Assembly (NCBI RefSeq): GCF_001613405.1
Contig: NZ_BDCH01000034.1
Coordinates: 1-64,000, forward strand
Reading direction: 5' to 3'
DNA: 64,000 nt
DNA from: Nocardia crassostreae
Lineage (GTDB): Bacteria > Actinomycetota > Actinomycetes > Mycobacteriales > Mycobacteriaceae
The notes under the pieces are model-generated. The model had not been told where the DNA came from. It saw only the letters and a list, made by a program, of their open reading frames with translations, and did not search any database. The first letter of the stretch is position 1. Every line of letters begins with the position of its first letter. Positions 30,711 to 42,744 of this stretch are shown piece after piece. Made by a program: the position numbers and the translations under genes.

Positions 30711-31961
30711 GTGAGCAATGTCGCTTCCTCTCCGGGACTCTCGGACCTCCCCGCCACGGTGGGCGGGTACGCGGTCGACGGATTCGGTCCGCTGGTACGA
30801 ACTTTCGCGCGCCTGGTCGGCGGTCATCCGGGAGGTGGGGGAGCGCTCACGGTGCTGCGGCACGGCGAACCGCTCGTCGAGATCCGGGTCGGTGAGTCCG
30901 CACCCGGCCGGGAGTGGGAGCCGGACACCGGATCCATTGTCTTCTCGGCCACCAAAGGCATTGCCGCCACGGTCATCCACCGGCTCGCCGATCGCGGGCT
31001 CATCGACTACGACGCGCCCGTCGCCGCCTATTGGCCGGAATTCGCGGCCGGGGGCAAGGAGCGGATCACGGTGCGGCAGCTGCTCTCGCACCGTGCGGGC
31101 CTGTCCGGATTGCCGCCCATCGCGCGCGGCATCGACGACGTCCTAGACCACCGGCTGATGGAAGCGCGCCTGGCCGCCGCGGAACCCGATCACCTGCTGG
31201 GCATTCCGACCTATCACGCGCTGACCTTCGGCTGGCTGCTGGCCGGGCTCGCCCGCGCCGTCACCGGCCGCGGCATGGGCGAGCTGTTCCGCACCGAGAT
31301 CGCCGAACCGCTCGGCACCGACGGCATTCACCTCGGCGCGCCGCCCGCCGGGAGCCCGACCTCGGCGGCCGTCCTGCTGGGCAATCGCCTGGCCCTGGTC
31401 GGCACCACCTATGTCTCCCTGATGCTGGGCCGCGCCTACGGCATCCCGGGCGCCGCGGGCGCGGCTGCCCGCGCGCTGTTCCTGCCCGGACTGGACGGTT
31501 TCCTGGAGGGCGATGTCCCGGCCATCCTCGACACCGAGCTCCCCGCGGGCAATGGCGTCTGCACCGCCACCGGTCTGGCCACCCTCTACAGCCCGCTGGC
31601 CAATGAGGGCATGATCAACGGCCGCCGCTTCCTGTCCTCGCACACCGTCAAGGCCATGCGCAGGATCGAGTCCTACCGCCTCGACCACGCCCTGTTCTAC
31701 ATCCCCATGCTCTGGCACATGGGCTACCACTCGCTCCCCATGCCGGGGGCGCGGGCCGGTTTCGGCCATATCGGCCTGGGCGGCTCCTTCGGCTGGGCCG
31801 ATCCCGGCAGCGGAATCTCCGTCGGATTCGTGCACAACCGATTGGGCCTCGGTTCGCTCGGATCCGATCAGCTGGCGTCAGCGTGGGTGCTGCCGCTGGT
31901 GGTGCGGGGCGCACGTGCCGCGCGCCGCACCACCACAAGGACCGAGCGCCGCGCGGCCTGA
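30711..31961 (+). CDS. Serine hydrolase, beta-lactamase-fold esterase (EstB-like)
   Basis: About 416 residues of the class C beta-lactamase/esterase family. The nucleophile motif is FSATKG (SxxK), with a Tyr motif in PTYHALTFGWLL and a C-terminal FGHIGLGGSFGWADP, equivalent to the HxG/KTG region. No signal peptide. Start is unclear: GTG 30711 and GTG 30702 are both possible and neither has a strong ribosome site. Likely a lipid or ester hydrolase. An uncommon CTA Leu codon sits at 31143. Confidence 0.83.
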   Translation: MSNVASSPGLSDLPATVGGYAVDGFGPLVRTFARLVGGHPGGGGALTVLRHGEPLVEIRVGESAPGREWEPDTGSIVFSATKGIAATVIHRLADRGLIDYDAPVAAYWPEFAAGGKERITVRQLLSHRAGLSGLPPIARGIDDVLDHRLMEARLAAAEPDHLLGIPTYHALTFGWLLAGLARAVTGRGMGELFRTEIAEPLGTDGIHLGAPPAGSPTSAAVLLGNRLALVGTTYVSLMLGRAYGIPGAAGAAARALFLPGLDGFLEGDVPAILDTELPAGNGVCTATGLATLYSPLANEGMINGRRFLSSHTVKAMRRIESYRLDHALFYIPMLWHMGYHSLPMPGARAGFGHIGLGGSFGWADPGSGISVGFVHNRLGLGSLGSDQLASAWVLPLVVRGARAARRTTTRTERRAA

Positions 31962-32001
31962 GCCCCGCGACGCCCGGTGTGAACCGTCCCGCCGGTGTGC
32001 G

Positions 32002-33444
32002 CTATGCCGTGCGGACCCAATCCGTCAGGGCCGCATCCAGATCCACCGTGCCGGGCTCGCCCGCCCAGGCGATGTAGCCGTCGGGGCGAACCAGTATCGG
32101 GCGCTGGGCCGGATCGGCGGGTACGGCGACGCGGACGTGCTCGGCCTGGCCGTCGAGCGTGACCGGAGTGGAAGTCACCAGGACGTAGGCGCCCTCGAGC
32201 AGGGCTTCGTAGAGCCGCGGGGTATCGCCGGTGAGCGCGATATCCGAGGCGCGCGTGCCGACCAGATGGTCCGCGCCGTGCGGGTGCGGGTAGGTAAAGC
32301 CGATGCCCGAAATGGATCCGGCGACCTTGTGCGCGATGGGCGGCAGCGACAGCGCGCCCCCGGCAAGGGTGTTGCGGACCATGCGGCCGATCTTGGACTC
32401 TAGCATGGCGCCGCGAATGATGGCGCCGCTGCTGCGCAGCACCTCCTGGCCGATCGGATGCCGTTCGGCGTGGTAGGTGTCCAGCAGGCCGTCGGGGGCC
32501 CAGCCCTGTACGGCCGCGGCGAGTTTCCAGCCGAGGTTGGCGGCGTCCTGCAGACCGGTGTTCATGCCCTGGCCGCCCGCCGGTGAATGCACGTGCGCCG
32601 CATCGCCCGCCAGGAAGACCCGGCCCACCCGATAGGACTCGACCTGGCGTTCGTCACTGTGGAAGCGCGAGAGCCAACGCGGGTCGTGCATGCCGAAATC
32701 GGTGCCGAGGGCGCGCTGGGTGACATCGCGCAGCTCCTCGAGGTCGACCGGTTCGGTGTCGGGGACCTGGTTGCGGCGGTTCCAGGCGAAGATCCGGTAC
32801 CAGCCGTCGCCGAACGGGGCGATGAAGGCGAAGGCGTCGCCCACGCCATTGACCGTCAGCACGGCGGTGGGCGGTTCGCTCAGCCGCACATCGGCCAGCA
32901 TGATCGACTTCAGCACCGACTTGCCCGGGAAGTCCAGGCCCAGGGTCTCGCGCACCCGGCTGCGGTAGCCGTCCGTGCCGACCAAGTACTTCGCCCGCAC
33001 GGTGCGTACCGAATCCTATTGCCGCACTTCGGCTTCGACGCCGTCACCGGTATCGGTGAAGGTGATCAGCTCGCCGCCGGGCACCAGGGTGGCGCCCAAT
33101 TTCAGCGCGCGCTCGCGCAGTACGGACTCGACGTGGGTCTGCGGGGCGATGAGCAGGTAGGGGAAGCGGGTGTCGAGCAGATGGCCCAGATCGACATTGA
33201 CGCTGGCGAACAACTGCAGCTTGTCGATGGTGGTGCCACCGGCGAGGACCTGCTCGGCAATGCCGCGCGCGTCGAACTGTTCCAGGGTCCGGGCGTGGAC
33301 GGCGAAGGCGCGGGTGAGGTCCGAGCCGTGGGCGTGCTTCTCCACCAGGGTCACGGCGACCCCGGCCCGGGCGAGATCCCCCGCGAGCAGGAGTCCGGTA
33401 GGTCCGCCACCGATAACAAGGACATCGGTCTTTTCCGGAATCAT
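32002..33444 (-). pseudogene. FAD-dependent aromatic-ring monooxygenase with in-frame TAG
   Basis: Class A flavin monooxygenase of 480 codons related to p-hydroxybenzoate, tetracycline and rifampicin hydroxylases. It shows the dinucleotide-binding VLVIGGGPTGLLLAGDLA, the FAD/NADPH motif YLVGTDGYRSRVRE and the FAD ribityl motif FLAGDAAHVHSPAGGQGMN. ATG 33444 has GGAG 7 bases upstream. A TAG at 33016-33018 (codon 143) interrupts the frame between EVEVRQ-like residues and DSVRTVRAKYLVG; CAG or TGG by a single transition would restore it. It is divergent from a TetR repressor with repeated operator-like sites, which predicts induction by the substrate. Confidence 0.88.
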
Positions 33445-33471
33445 AATGTGCTCCAAGCTTTTCGATCAGGT

Positions 33472-33538
33472 CAACTCGTGTTGGCCAACGCTTGTTGACA
33501 ACTGTAAGCGGCCCGCCCTGGTTGGTCAACACTTGTTG
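33472..33538. promoter_or_regulatory. Operator array for the adjacent TetR repressor
   Basis: Three 12-bp elements of form CAAC-N4-TGTTG-like symmetry: CAACTCGTGTTG (33472-33483), CAACGCTTGTTG (33486-33497) and CAACACTTGTTG (33527-33538), the last a perfect CAACA-N2-TGTTG inverted repeat. Sites 1 and 2 also create a GTTGGCCAAC palindrome (33480-33489). They fill the divergent promoter between the monooxygenase and tetR. Confidence 0.75.
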
Positions 33539-33554
33539 GCCTACACTCGTTGAC

Positions 33555-34118
33555 ATGACTGCGGAACGAACCAGAAGGTCCGATGCGACCCGCGCCGCGA
33601 TCCTGACCGCCGCCCGCGAACGCTTCGCCCGTGACGGCTACGAGCGCGCCACCATCCGGGCCATCGCTGCCGAGGCGGGCATAGATCCGGCCATGGTCAT
33701 GCGCTACTACGGCTCCAAGGACAAACTCTTCGCCCTGGCCGCGGAATTCGATCTGCAGCTACCGGATTTCGCCGACGTCCCCGACGACGGCCTGGGCGAG
33801 GCACTGATGACATTCGCCATGCAACGCTGGGAATCCGATGAAACGCTCCCCGCCCTGCTGCGTGCCGCGGTCACCAATGAGGGTGCGGCAGAGAAGATGC
33901 GCGGCATCTTCGCCGGACAGGTGGTGCCCATGCTGCTGGCCCGCGGCATCGACCCGGCCGAGGCCGTGTCCCGCGGCGGCCTGATCGGCACCCAGTTGCT
34001 CGGTCTCGCCCTGTGCCGCTACGTCTTACGGGTCCCGCCGGTGGTGGCGATGCCCCCCGCGGAACTCGTCGACTGGCTGGGCCCCACGGTGCAGCGCTAT
34101 CTCACCGGACACCGCTAG
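33555..34118 (+). CDS. TetR-family transcriptional regulator
   Basis: 187 residues. N-terminal helix-turn-helix: ATRAAILTAARERFARDG followed by TIRAIAAEAGIDPAMVMRYY, then a variable ligand-binding domain of the type in TetR_C (PsrA/FadR-like unknown). ATG 33555 is chosen since the helix starts soon after; the frame is open further upstream through the operator region. Divergent from the FAD monooxygenase and most likely its autoregulated repressor. Confidence 0.92.
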   Translation: MTAERTRRSDATRAAILTAARERFARDGYERATIRAIAAEAGIDPAMVMRYYGSKDKLFALAAEFDLQLPDFADVPDDGLGEALMTFAMQRWESDETLPALLRAAVTNEGAAEKMRGIFAGQVVPMLLARGIDPAEAVSRGGLIGTQLLGLALCRYVLRVPPVVAMPPAELVDWLGPTVQRYLTGHR

Positions 34119-34152
34119 CCGGTCCGGCCTTGGGGCACAGTCGTTCTCGCGG

Positions 34153-35043
34153 TCAGCCGATGATCTCGGCGAGATCGAGGCGGGCGAGGCGGTCCGGGGC
34201 GGACAGCAGATCGATGGCCGCGATGCGGCCGCCGGTGACGGTGAAGCTCATGACGGACACCAGCCCGCCGTCCGCCGCCGTATTGACCAGGCCGGACAGG
34301 CCGTTGACCAATACCGGATGGGTGGTGCACAGCAGGGCCATGCGCTGGAAGGTCTGGGCCTGTCCGGCGACCACGGCCGCACCGCGCAGCACCTGCAGAC
34401 CACCCGGCAGGGCCGCCCCGATATCGGCGCGCAGCACCACATCCGGATCGAGAATGGTCAGCAGGGCATCGAAATCCCCGTCCCGGGCCGCGGCCAGGAA
34501 GGCGTCCACGACGCGGCGCTGCCGGATCCGGTCGGTATCCGGCATCGGCGCCTCGCCCTGGACGCGGCGGCGCGCCTGACTGGCCAGCTTCTTGGCGGTC
34601 TGCGGCGTGCGATCGACGATCGGGGCGATCTGCTCGAAGGGCAGGGCGAACATATCGTGCAGGACGAAGGCCAGGCGCTGCGCCGGGCTCAGCGATTCGA
34701 GCACGACGAGCAGCGCCATGCCGACCGAATCGGCAAGCAGCGCTTGCTGTTCCGGATTCGACTCGCTGTCGCGGGTGATCACCGGATCGGGCAGTTGCCG
34801 CGCCTCCAGAGATTCCTCCGGGTGGGCGCGGCGCGAGCGCAGCACATCCAGGCAGACCCGGCTGACCACGGTGGTCAGCCAGCCGCCGAGATTGTCGATG
34901 GCGTCGGCCCCGGCCAGCCGCAGCCACGCCTCCTGCACCGCGTCCTCGGCCTCGGTGACCGAGCCGAGCATCCGGTAGGCCACGGCGCCCAGATGATCGC
35001 GGTGGTCCTCGAACCGGTCGGCCAGGAACTCGAGCTCGTTCAC
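34153..35043 (-). CDS. ECF sigma factor with SnoaL-like C-terminal domain (SigJ/ECF41 type)
   Basis: 296-residue group-4 sigma factor. Region 2 is RMLGSVTEAEDAVQEAWLR, region 4 is LSPAQRLAFVLHDMFALPFE with the HTH after it, and the C-terminal 110 residues form a SnoaL-like domain (VVDAFLAAARDGDFDALL) that in ECF41 sigma factors regulates activity in place of an anti-sigma protein. GTG 35043 begins 22 bases after the DoxX stop. Last gene of the hydrolase-DoxX-sigma operon; ECF41 sigma factors often control just the genes next to them. Confidence 0.92.
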   Translation of the reverse strand: MNELEFLADRFEDHRDHLGAVAYRMLGSVTEAEDAVQEAWLRLAGADAIDNLGGWLTTVVSRVCLDVLRSRRAHPEESLEARQLPDPVITRDSESNPEQQALLADSVGMALLVVLESLSPAQRLAFVLHDMFALPFEQIAPIVDRTPQTAKKLASQARRRVQGEAPMPDTDRIRQRRVVDAFLAAARDGDFDALLTILDPDVVLRADIGAALPGGLQVLRGAAVVAGQAQTFQRMALLCTTHPVLVNGLSGLVNTAADGGLVSVMSFTVTGGRIAAIDLLSAPDRLARLDLAEIIG

Positions 35044-35065
35044 GTGTTTCCTCTCTACACGACGG

Positions 35066-35431
35066 TCAGGGTTTACGCAGTTGCCGGGCGGCCAGAGCGC
35101 TGGCTACGAAAACCAGCGGCGTCGCCCACTTGTCGGGCTTGTCGCCCACCGCGATATGCGAGACAGCCGCGCCGCCATAGACGAAAACCAGTCCGGCATA
35201 GGCCCATTCCTTGGTACGGGGATGCCCCGGCGTGACCAGCGCGGCAATGGCCGCCACCTTGGCCGTCCCCAGGATCGTCGCGAAGTACATCGGATATCCC
35301 AAGCGGTCGAACACATCCCGCACATAGGAGATCCGCGCGAAATCCCAGTACGACCCCACCGCCGTCTCGGCCAGCAGCACCGTGCCCGGAATCCACCGGA
35401 TCGCCGTCAGCGCCCGCGCCCGGGCGGTCAC
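35066..35431 (-). CDS. DoxX-like membrane protein
   Basis: 121 residues with four predicted membrane segments, DoxX/SURF-like pattern (ETAVGSYWDF, GYPMYFATILGTAKVAAIAAL, KEWAYAGLVFVYGGAAVSH). Start is GTG 35431. Directly upstream, a strong GAGGAG serves ATG 35463, which opens only an 11-codon frame (MAQPMTKAGDS) whose TGA overlaps this GTG. Either there is translational coupling through a mini-ORF, or a lost base split one longer protein. Sits between the serine hydrolase and the sigma factor. Confidence 0.75.
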   Translation of the reverse strand: MTARARALTAIRWIPGTVLLAETAVGSYWDFARISYVRDVFDRLGYPMYFATILGTAKVAAIAALVTPGHPRTKEWAYAGLVFVYGGAAVSHIAVGDKPDKWATPLVFVASALAARQLRKP

Positions 35432-35475
35432 GAGTCGCCCGCTTTGGTCATAGGCTGCGCCATGATGAATTCTCC

Positions 35476-36639
35476 TCAGTGAGTATTGATTTCGGTGGCT
35501 GCGCGGTGCAGCGCGGCGGCCAGCCGCTGGTTTTCCGGGGCGTTGAAGGCGAAGGCCGCGCGGCGGCGGGTGTAGCCGTAGGTGAGGCCGCTGTGCGGAT
35601 CGGCGAAACCGTCCGATCCGGCGGAGCCGGTGTGGCCGATGGCGTGCACACCCAGGAACGGGTACATCAGGCCCTAGGCCTCGAAGCCCACGGCACAGGG
35701 GGCGTCCTCGCCGCGCACCAGATCCTTTCCGCCGGAATGGATCATGGCCACCTCGGCAATGGTGTCCAGCTTCAACAGCGGCTCGCCGCCGTCGAGACCG
35801 GAGATGGCCGCGGCGTACAGGGCGGCCAGGCCACGGGCGCTGCCCACACCGCCGCTCGATGCCGGACCGAGGCGGCGCACCGCCGGATCGTTCGGTACGG
35901 CCATCACATCGGCGGGGGTGAACCCGCGGGCATTGAGGTTGTAGGCGATGCCCGGAATGCTGTGCGGGTTGGGCGAATTCGCCGCGAATGGGGCCGCCAT
36001 CTCCGGCGTGGCCCGCCACGGCTGGATCTCCAGGTAGCGGTGGTCCAGCTCCTCCGGCAGGCCCAGGTACACGTCCAGCCCGTACGGCGCGCGAATGCGT
36101 GCCTCGAAGATCTGCTGGATGGTGGCGCCGGTGATGCGGCGGATCACCTCGCCGACAATGGCGTAGGTGACGAAGCCGCCGTAGCCGTGCACGGTGCGGG
36201 GCGCGAAATAGGGCCGCTGCCCGGCCACGCGGGCGGCGATGATCCGGTCGTCGGCGATCTCGGCGAGGCCGAACCCGCCGTCGGCGCCGATCAGTCCCGA
36301 CCGGTGCACCAGCACGTCCCGCACGGTGATGTGGGCCTTGCCCGCCGCCGCGAACTGCGGCCAGTAGTGGGCGACGGTGCGGTCGATATCGAGGACGCCG
36401 TCCTGTATCAGCAGTGCCACGACCAGAGCCGACGCGCCCTTGGTCGACGAATGCAGGCCCGTCAGGGTTTCGCCGGTGATCTCCGGTCCGGCCCACAGAT
36501 CCACCACTCGTCGTCCGCGCACGAACGCGGCCAGCTGGGCGCCGGACTCACCGTCCTCCTCGGCCACCACGGCCGCGAATTCCGCACGGACGGACTCGAA
36601 TCCGTCCGCGACGGTGCCGTGTACCTCGATCTTGCTCAT
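35476..36639 (-). pseudogene. Serine hydrolase (beta-lactamase family esterase) with in-frame TAG
   Basis: 387-codon esterase/beta-lactamase-fold hydrolase. Nucleophile SSTK in GLHSSTKGASALVVALL, Tyr motif in HGYGGFVTYAIVGEV, and C-terminal AIGHTGSAGSDGFADP. ATG 36639 has GGAG upstream. TAG at 35674-35676 (codon 322) splits it just before GLMYPFLGVHAIGHTGS, removing the last 65 residues including the HTG motif. GCC-TAG-GGC would be GCC-CAG-GGC by one C-to-T change. First gene of the operon with DoxX and the ECF sigma factor. Confidence 0.87.
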
Positions 36640-36723
36640 GGTGCTCGCTCCTTCCGTCTGAATCGGTGTGCCGATTCATTGACGGAGGGCGGAGCGAAAA
36701 GGTGACCGCGCGAGTGCGTGGAC

Positions 36724-38691
<1,968 letters not shown>

Positions 38692-38738
38692 TGCGACAAT
38701 CTCCTATATCGAATCGAGGGGCGTTGCTGGGCGTGAAA

Positions 38739-40342
38739 TCAGTGCGCGACAGCCTTTTCGGCGCCGACACCGGTGAGGGAGCGAACCTCCATCTCGGCGG
38801 CCTTGGCCGGATCCTCGTCGTCCTCGCCGAGGAAGGTGCCGACAATGCCGAGCACGAAGGCCAGCGGGATGGACACGATGCCCGGATTGGACAGCGGGAA
38901 CCAGTCGAAGTCCATGCTGGACAACATGGCCGTCTTGGAACCGGACACGGCGGGGGAGAACACGATCAGGACAATGGTCGAGATCAGGCCGCCGTACATG
39001 CTCCACAGCGCGCCGGTGGTGTTGAAGCGCTTCCAGAACAGCGAGTAGAGGATGGTCGGCAGGTTCGCCGCGGCCGCGACCGCGAAGGCCAGCGCCACCA
39101 GGAAGGCGATGTTCTGGCCATTGGCCAGGATGCCCAGGCCGATGGCGAGAATGCCGATCACGATGGCGGTGATGCGGGAGACCCGCACCTGCTCGTTCTC
39201 ACCGGCCTTGCCGCGCTTGATGACTCCGGCGTAGATATCGTGCGCGAAGGAGGTCGAGGCGGTGATGGTCAGACCCGCCACCACCGCGAGAATGGTCGCG
39301 AACGCCACCGCGGAGATGACGCCCAGCAGCACCACGCCGCCGAGTTCTGTCCGCCCGCGGCGGCCAGAATGCGGTCCGGGCCGACAATGGCGGCCGCGCC
39401 GTAGCCCAGCACCAGGGTGAACAGGTAGAAGGCGCCGATCACGGCGATGGCCCAGACCACCGAGCGGCGCGCCTCCTTCGCGGTCGGCACGGTGTAGAAG
39501 CGCATGAGCACATGCGGCAGACCGGCGGTGCCCAGCACCAGGGCAAGGCCCAGCGACAGGAAGTTCAGCTTCGACATGGAGGTGCCGCCGTACTGCGCGG
39601 CCGGCGCCAGCACATCCCGCTGCGCCACCGCCTTGTTCGCCGACTCCGAGACGAACTGCTGTGCGGAACCCAGGATGTCGGACACATCGAAGCCGTACTT
39701 GGCCAGCACCAGCACGGTCATGAAGCCCGCGCCGGCGATCAGCAGCACGGCCTTGATGATCTGCACCCAGGTGGTGCCCTTCATGCCGCCGACCAGCACG
39801 TACAGGATCATGAGCACGCCGACCACGGCGATCACGACCGCCTGCCCGGACTTGCTGCTGACATTGAGCAGCAGCGCGACCAGACCACCCGCGCCCGCCA
39901 TCTGCGCCAGCAGATAGAACAGGCACACGGTGAGCGTGGTGAGCGCGGCCGCCGCGCGGACCGGGCCCTGCTTGAGCCGGAAGCTCAGCACATCGGCCAT
40001 GGTGAATTTGCCGGTGTTGCGGAGCATTTCGGCCACCAGCAGCAGCGCCACCAGCCAGGCGACGAGGAATCCGATGGAGTACAGGAACCCGTCGTAGCCG
40101 TACACCGCGATGGCGCCCGCAATGCCGAGAAAGCTTGCCGCGGACAGATAGTCACCGGCGATGGCGACGCCGTTCTGCGGTCCGGAGAAGCCGCGGCCAC
40201 CGGTGAAGAAGTCGGCGGCGGTGGCATTGCTGCGGCTGGCGCGAATGACGATGACCATGGTCACGGCCACGAACAGCGCGAAGATGCCGATATTGGCGGC
40301 CGGATTGCCCACGGCCGCCGCGGCGAGATAACCGGTGCTCAT
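38739..40342 (-). pseudogene. actP: Cation/acetate symporter (ActP-like), one frameshift
   Basis: Sodium:solute symporter with about 13 membrane segments: NGVAIAGDYLSAASFLGIAG, VGGMKGTTWVQIIKAVLL, GTAGLPHVLMRFYTVPTAKE. The frame is lost near 39347, after AAAGGQ; adding one base on the coding strand (CAG-GAA for CAGAA) gives GGQELGGVVLLGVISAVAF and restores about 534 residues. ATG 40342 overlaps the stop of the upstream DUF485 gene by 4 bases. It should import acetate or related short acids for AcsA. Confidence 0.88.
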
Positions 40343-40692
40343 GCGTGCGTGCCCTCCATGTGCTCGCGAATGGCGGCGGCGCGCGGATCCAGCTCACGGT
40401 TGGCGAAGCGCACGTACAGGCCGGTAATGAGGAAGGTCGAGGCGAACTGGCCCAGGCCGAGCAGCAGTCCGACATTGATGTTCCCGACCACCTTGGTCGC
40501 CATGAAGTCGTGCGCGTAGGCGCCGAGCAGCACGTACACCAGATACCAGGCCAGGAACAGCGCGGTCATGGGGAAGACGAAGCGGCGCAACCGGTGTAGC
40601 AGTTCCTGGAACTCCGGGCTGGCCTGTACGGCGGTGAATTCCGCTGCCGTCGGCGGGCTCGGCGGGTTCGTGCCGAGATCGGTGCTGCTCAT
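40339..40692 (-). CDS. DUF485 membrane protein, symporter partner (YjcH-like)
   Basis: 117 residues with two membrane segments (FPMTALFLAWYLVYVLLGAY and NVGLLLGLGQFASTFLITGL). DUF485 proteins are nearly always encoded just before ActP-type symporters, and here the genes overlap by 4 bases. Likely needed for symporter assembly or stability; the role is not established. Confidence 0.9.
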   Translation of the reverse strand: MSSTDLGTNPPSPPTAAEFTAVQASPEFQELLHRLRRFVFPMTALFLAWYLVYVLLGAYAHDFMATKVVGNINVGLLLGLGQFASTFLITGLYVRFANRELDPRAAAIREHMEGTHA

Positions 40693-40832
40693 CGAGGGGT
40701 CCTAGCGTGTGACGTGGCTTACGTACTCCGGGACGTTAGCGAGGTCATCGTGACCGAAACATGATGTGGCGCGGGTCACTCGGCGAAGGTGCCCGGCTGT
40801 GCGGTGAACGGTCGGTTCGGTGCGGTGAGCGG

Positions 40833-42389
40833 TCAGGGCTGACGCAGGCCGGGTTCGCGGTCCGCACCCAGGCCCAGGCCCTCGGGGGCGTGCATGCGCA
40901 CGAAGATGCGGCCCACCTCGCGCGCTGGTTGGCCGCTGCTCAGCCTGCTGACCACGATCATCGTGAGGAACGACAGCGGCACGCTGACCGCCGCCGGATA
41001 GCTGAGCACGGCCGTGAGCCAGCCTCCGGCCAGATGCGCGGGGACGCCGCCGGACACCGAGACGACGGTGGCCGTGCCCGCCGTGAGCCCACCGGCCAGC
41101 AGGCCCGCCGCCGCGCCCCGCGCCGTGAGGCCGCGCCACCAGATGCCAAGCACCAGCAGCGGGCACAGGGTCGACGCCGCGACGGCGAAGGCCAGGCCGA
41201 CCGTGCGGGACAGGTCGAGCGAGGCCACGGCGAACGAAAGTCCCAGCGGCACAGCGCCGGGCACCAGCGCCGCCACCCGGAAGTCGCGGATGCGGCCGCG
41301 CAGGATATCGGTGCTGACCACACCGGCGATGCTGACCAGCAGTCCGGAGGAGGTCGACAGGAAGGCCACGATCGCACCGGCCGCGACGAGCGCGCCCAGC
41401 AACTGCCCCGGCAGGCCGGTCAGCACCGAACCCGGCAGCAGCAGCACCGCCGTATCCGATTTGTCCGCGCTCACCAGGCCCGGGACATACAGTCGCGCGA
41501 ACACCCCCAGCAGGGTCGGGAACAGGTAGAACAGGCCCACCAGGCCGATCACCGTGACCGCCGTCGAACGGGCCGCTCGCCCATCGGGATTCGTATAGAA
41601 CCGCACCAGCACATGGGGCAGGCCCATGGTGCACAGGAAGGTCGCGGCAATGAGCGAATACACCTGGAACATGGGATGCGGGCCGCCCAGTCCGCCGCCG
41701 GGCAGCAGCCAATCCGCGCCCGCGGCGGAGAGTTCCGTCGTATCGAAGACGCGATCCCCGCGCAGGAAATGCGCGGCCAGCACCAGGGCGGGCAGGGCCA
41801 CGGCGGTCAATTTCAGCCAGTACTGGAAGGCCTGCACGAAGGTGATGGAGCGCATGCCGCCGTTGGCGACGGTCCCGATCACAATGGCGCCCACCGCGAC
41901 CGCGCCCACCCAGCCCGGGACGCCGAGCAGAATGCGCAGCGTCAGGCCCGCGCCCTGGAACTGCGGAATCAAATACACCGCGCAGATGAGCACCACCGTG
42001 AGCGCCGCCAGCCGCCGCAATCGCAGTGAGCCGAGCCGGAATTCGGCGAAGTCGGGCACCGTGTAGGCGCCGGAGCGACGCAGCGGCGCGGCGACGAACA
42101 ACAGCAGCCCGAGATATCCCGCCGTGAATCCCACCGGATACCAGAGTGCGTCGGCGCCGTATTTGGCGATCAATCCCGCGACGCCGAGAAAGGAAGCCGC
42201 CGAAAGATATTCACCCGAAATGGCCGCGGCATTCCAGCCCGCGCCCACACTGCGCGAGGCCACCAGGAAATCCGAGGTGGTGCGGGCCAGTCGCACCCCG
42301 TACACCGCGATACCCACGCTGGCGACCGCCGCCAGCAACAGCGCCACCAAGGTGATGCCCGGCATGGTCGGCGAATCCACCTCAGTCAC
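40833..42389 (-). CDS. Second sodium:solute symporter (acetate permease-like)
   Basis: 518 residues, about 13 membrane segments, with AISGEYLSAASFLGVAGLIA and GLPHVLVRFYTNPDGRAA matching the ActP family. More divergent than the 38739-40342 copy. GTG 42389 overlaps the small membrane gene by 8 bases. It is encoded with a LytTR regulator, so expression is likely controlled by substrate sensing. Confidence 0.9.
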   Translation of the reverse strand: MTEVDSPTMPGITLVALLLAAVASVGIAVYGVRLARTTSDFLVASRSVGAGWNAAAISGEYLSAASFLGVAGLIAKYGADALWYPVGFTAGYLGLLLFVAAPLRRSGAYTVPDFAEFRLGSLRLRRLAALTVVLICAVYLIPQFQGAGLTLRILLGVPGWVGAVAVGAIVIGTVANGGMRSITFVQAFQYWLKLTAVALPALVLAAHFLRGDRVFDTTELSAAGADWLLPGGGLGGPHPMFQVYSLIAATFLCTMGLPHVLVRFYTNPDGRAARSTAVTVIGLVGLFYLFPTLLGVFARLYVPGLVSADKSDTAVLLLPGSVLTGLPGQLLGALVAAGAIVAFLSTSSGLLVSIAGVVSTDILRGRIRDFRVAALVPGAVPLGLSFAVASLDLSRTVGLAFAVAASTLCPLLVLGIWWRGLTARGAAAGLLAGGLTAGTATVVSVSGGVPAHLAGGWLTAVLSYPAAVSVPLSFLTMIVVSRLSSGQPAREVGRIFVRMHAPEGLGLGADREPGLRQP

Positions 42390-42744
42390 CGGTCAATTCG
42401 CCGAAATCGTGTTCATTGCGATCCGAGAGCCGCACATAGATCCGGCCGATCCCGAACAGCAGCGGATAGGCCGCGACACCCAGCAGCACCCACGGCACCC
42501 TTACGCCCGCCACCTCCGCCGACCCCAGGCCGGTCGAGAACAGCAATGGCAAGGCCCCCAGCACCATGACGGTCACCACCGCGAGCCGCACCGCCAGCCC
42601 GAACTGTGCCCGGATCAGCCCGCCGATGAGGACCGCGCCCACCTCCGTCTGCTCCGCGACCTCGACCCGGGTCCGCACCATCCGCGCGCCGCGCCGTTCG
42701 GCGAGCACGACCCGTTCCCGGGGGCGCGGCCGTTCCGTGCTCAC
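42382..42744 (-). CDS. Small membrane protein between LytTR regulator and symporter
   Basis: 120 residues with two membrane segments (AVRLAVVTVMVLGALPLLF and VPWVLLGVAAYPLLFGIG) after an Arg-rich cytoplasmic N-terminus. Same position and topology as a DUF485 symporter partner, though the sequence differs. GTG 42744 overlaps the TGA of the regulator (GTGA). Confidence 0.8.
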   Translation of the reverse strand: MSTERPRPRERVVLAERRGARMVRTRVEVAEQTEVGAVLIGGLIRAQFGLAVRLAVVTVMVLGALPLLFSTGLGSAEVAGVRVPWVLLGVAAYPLLFGIGRIYVRLSDRNEHDFGELTGD

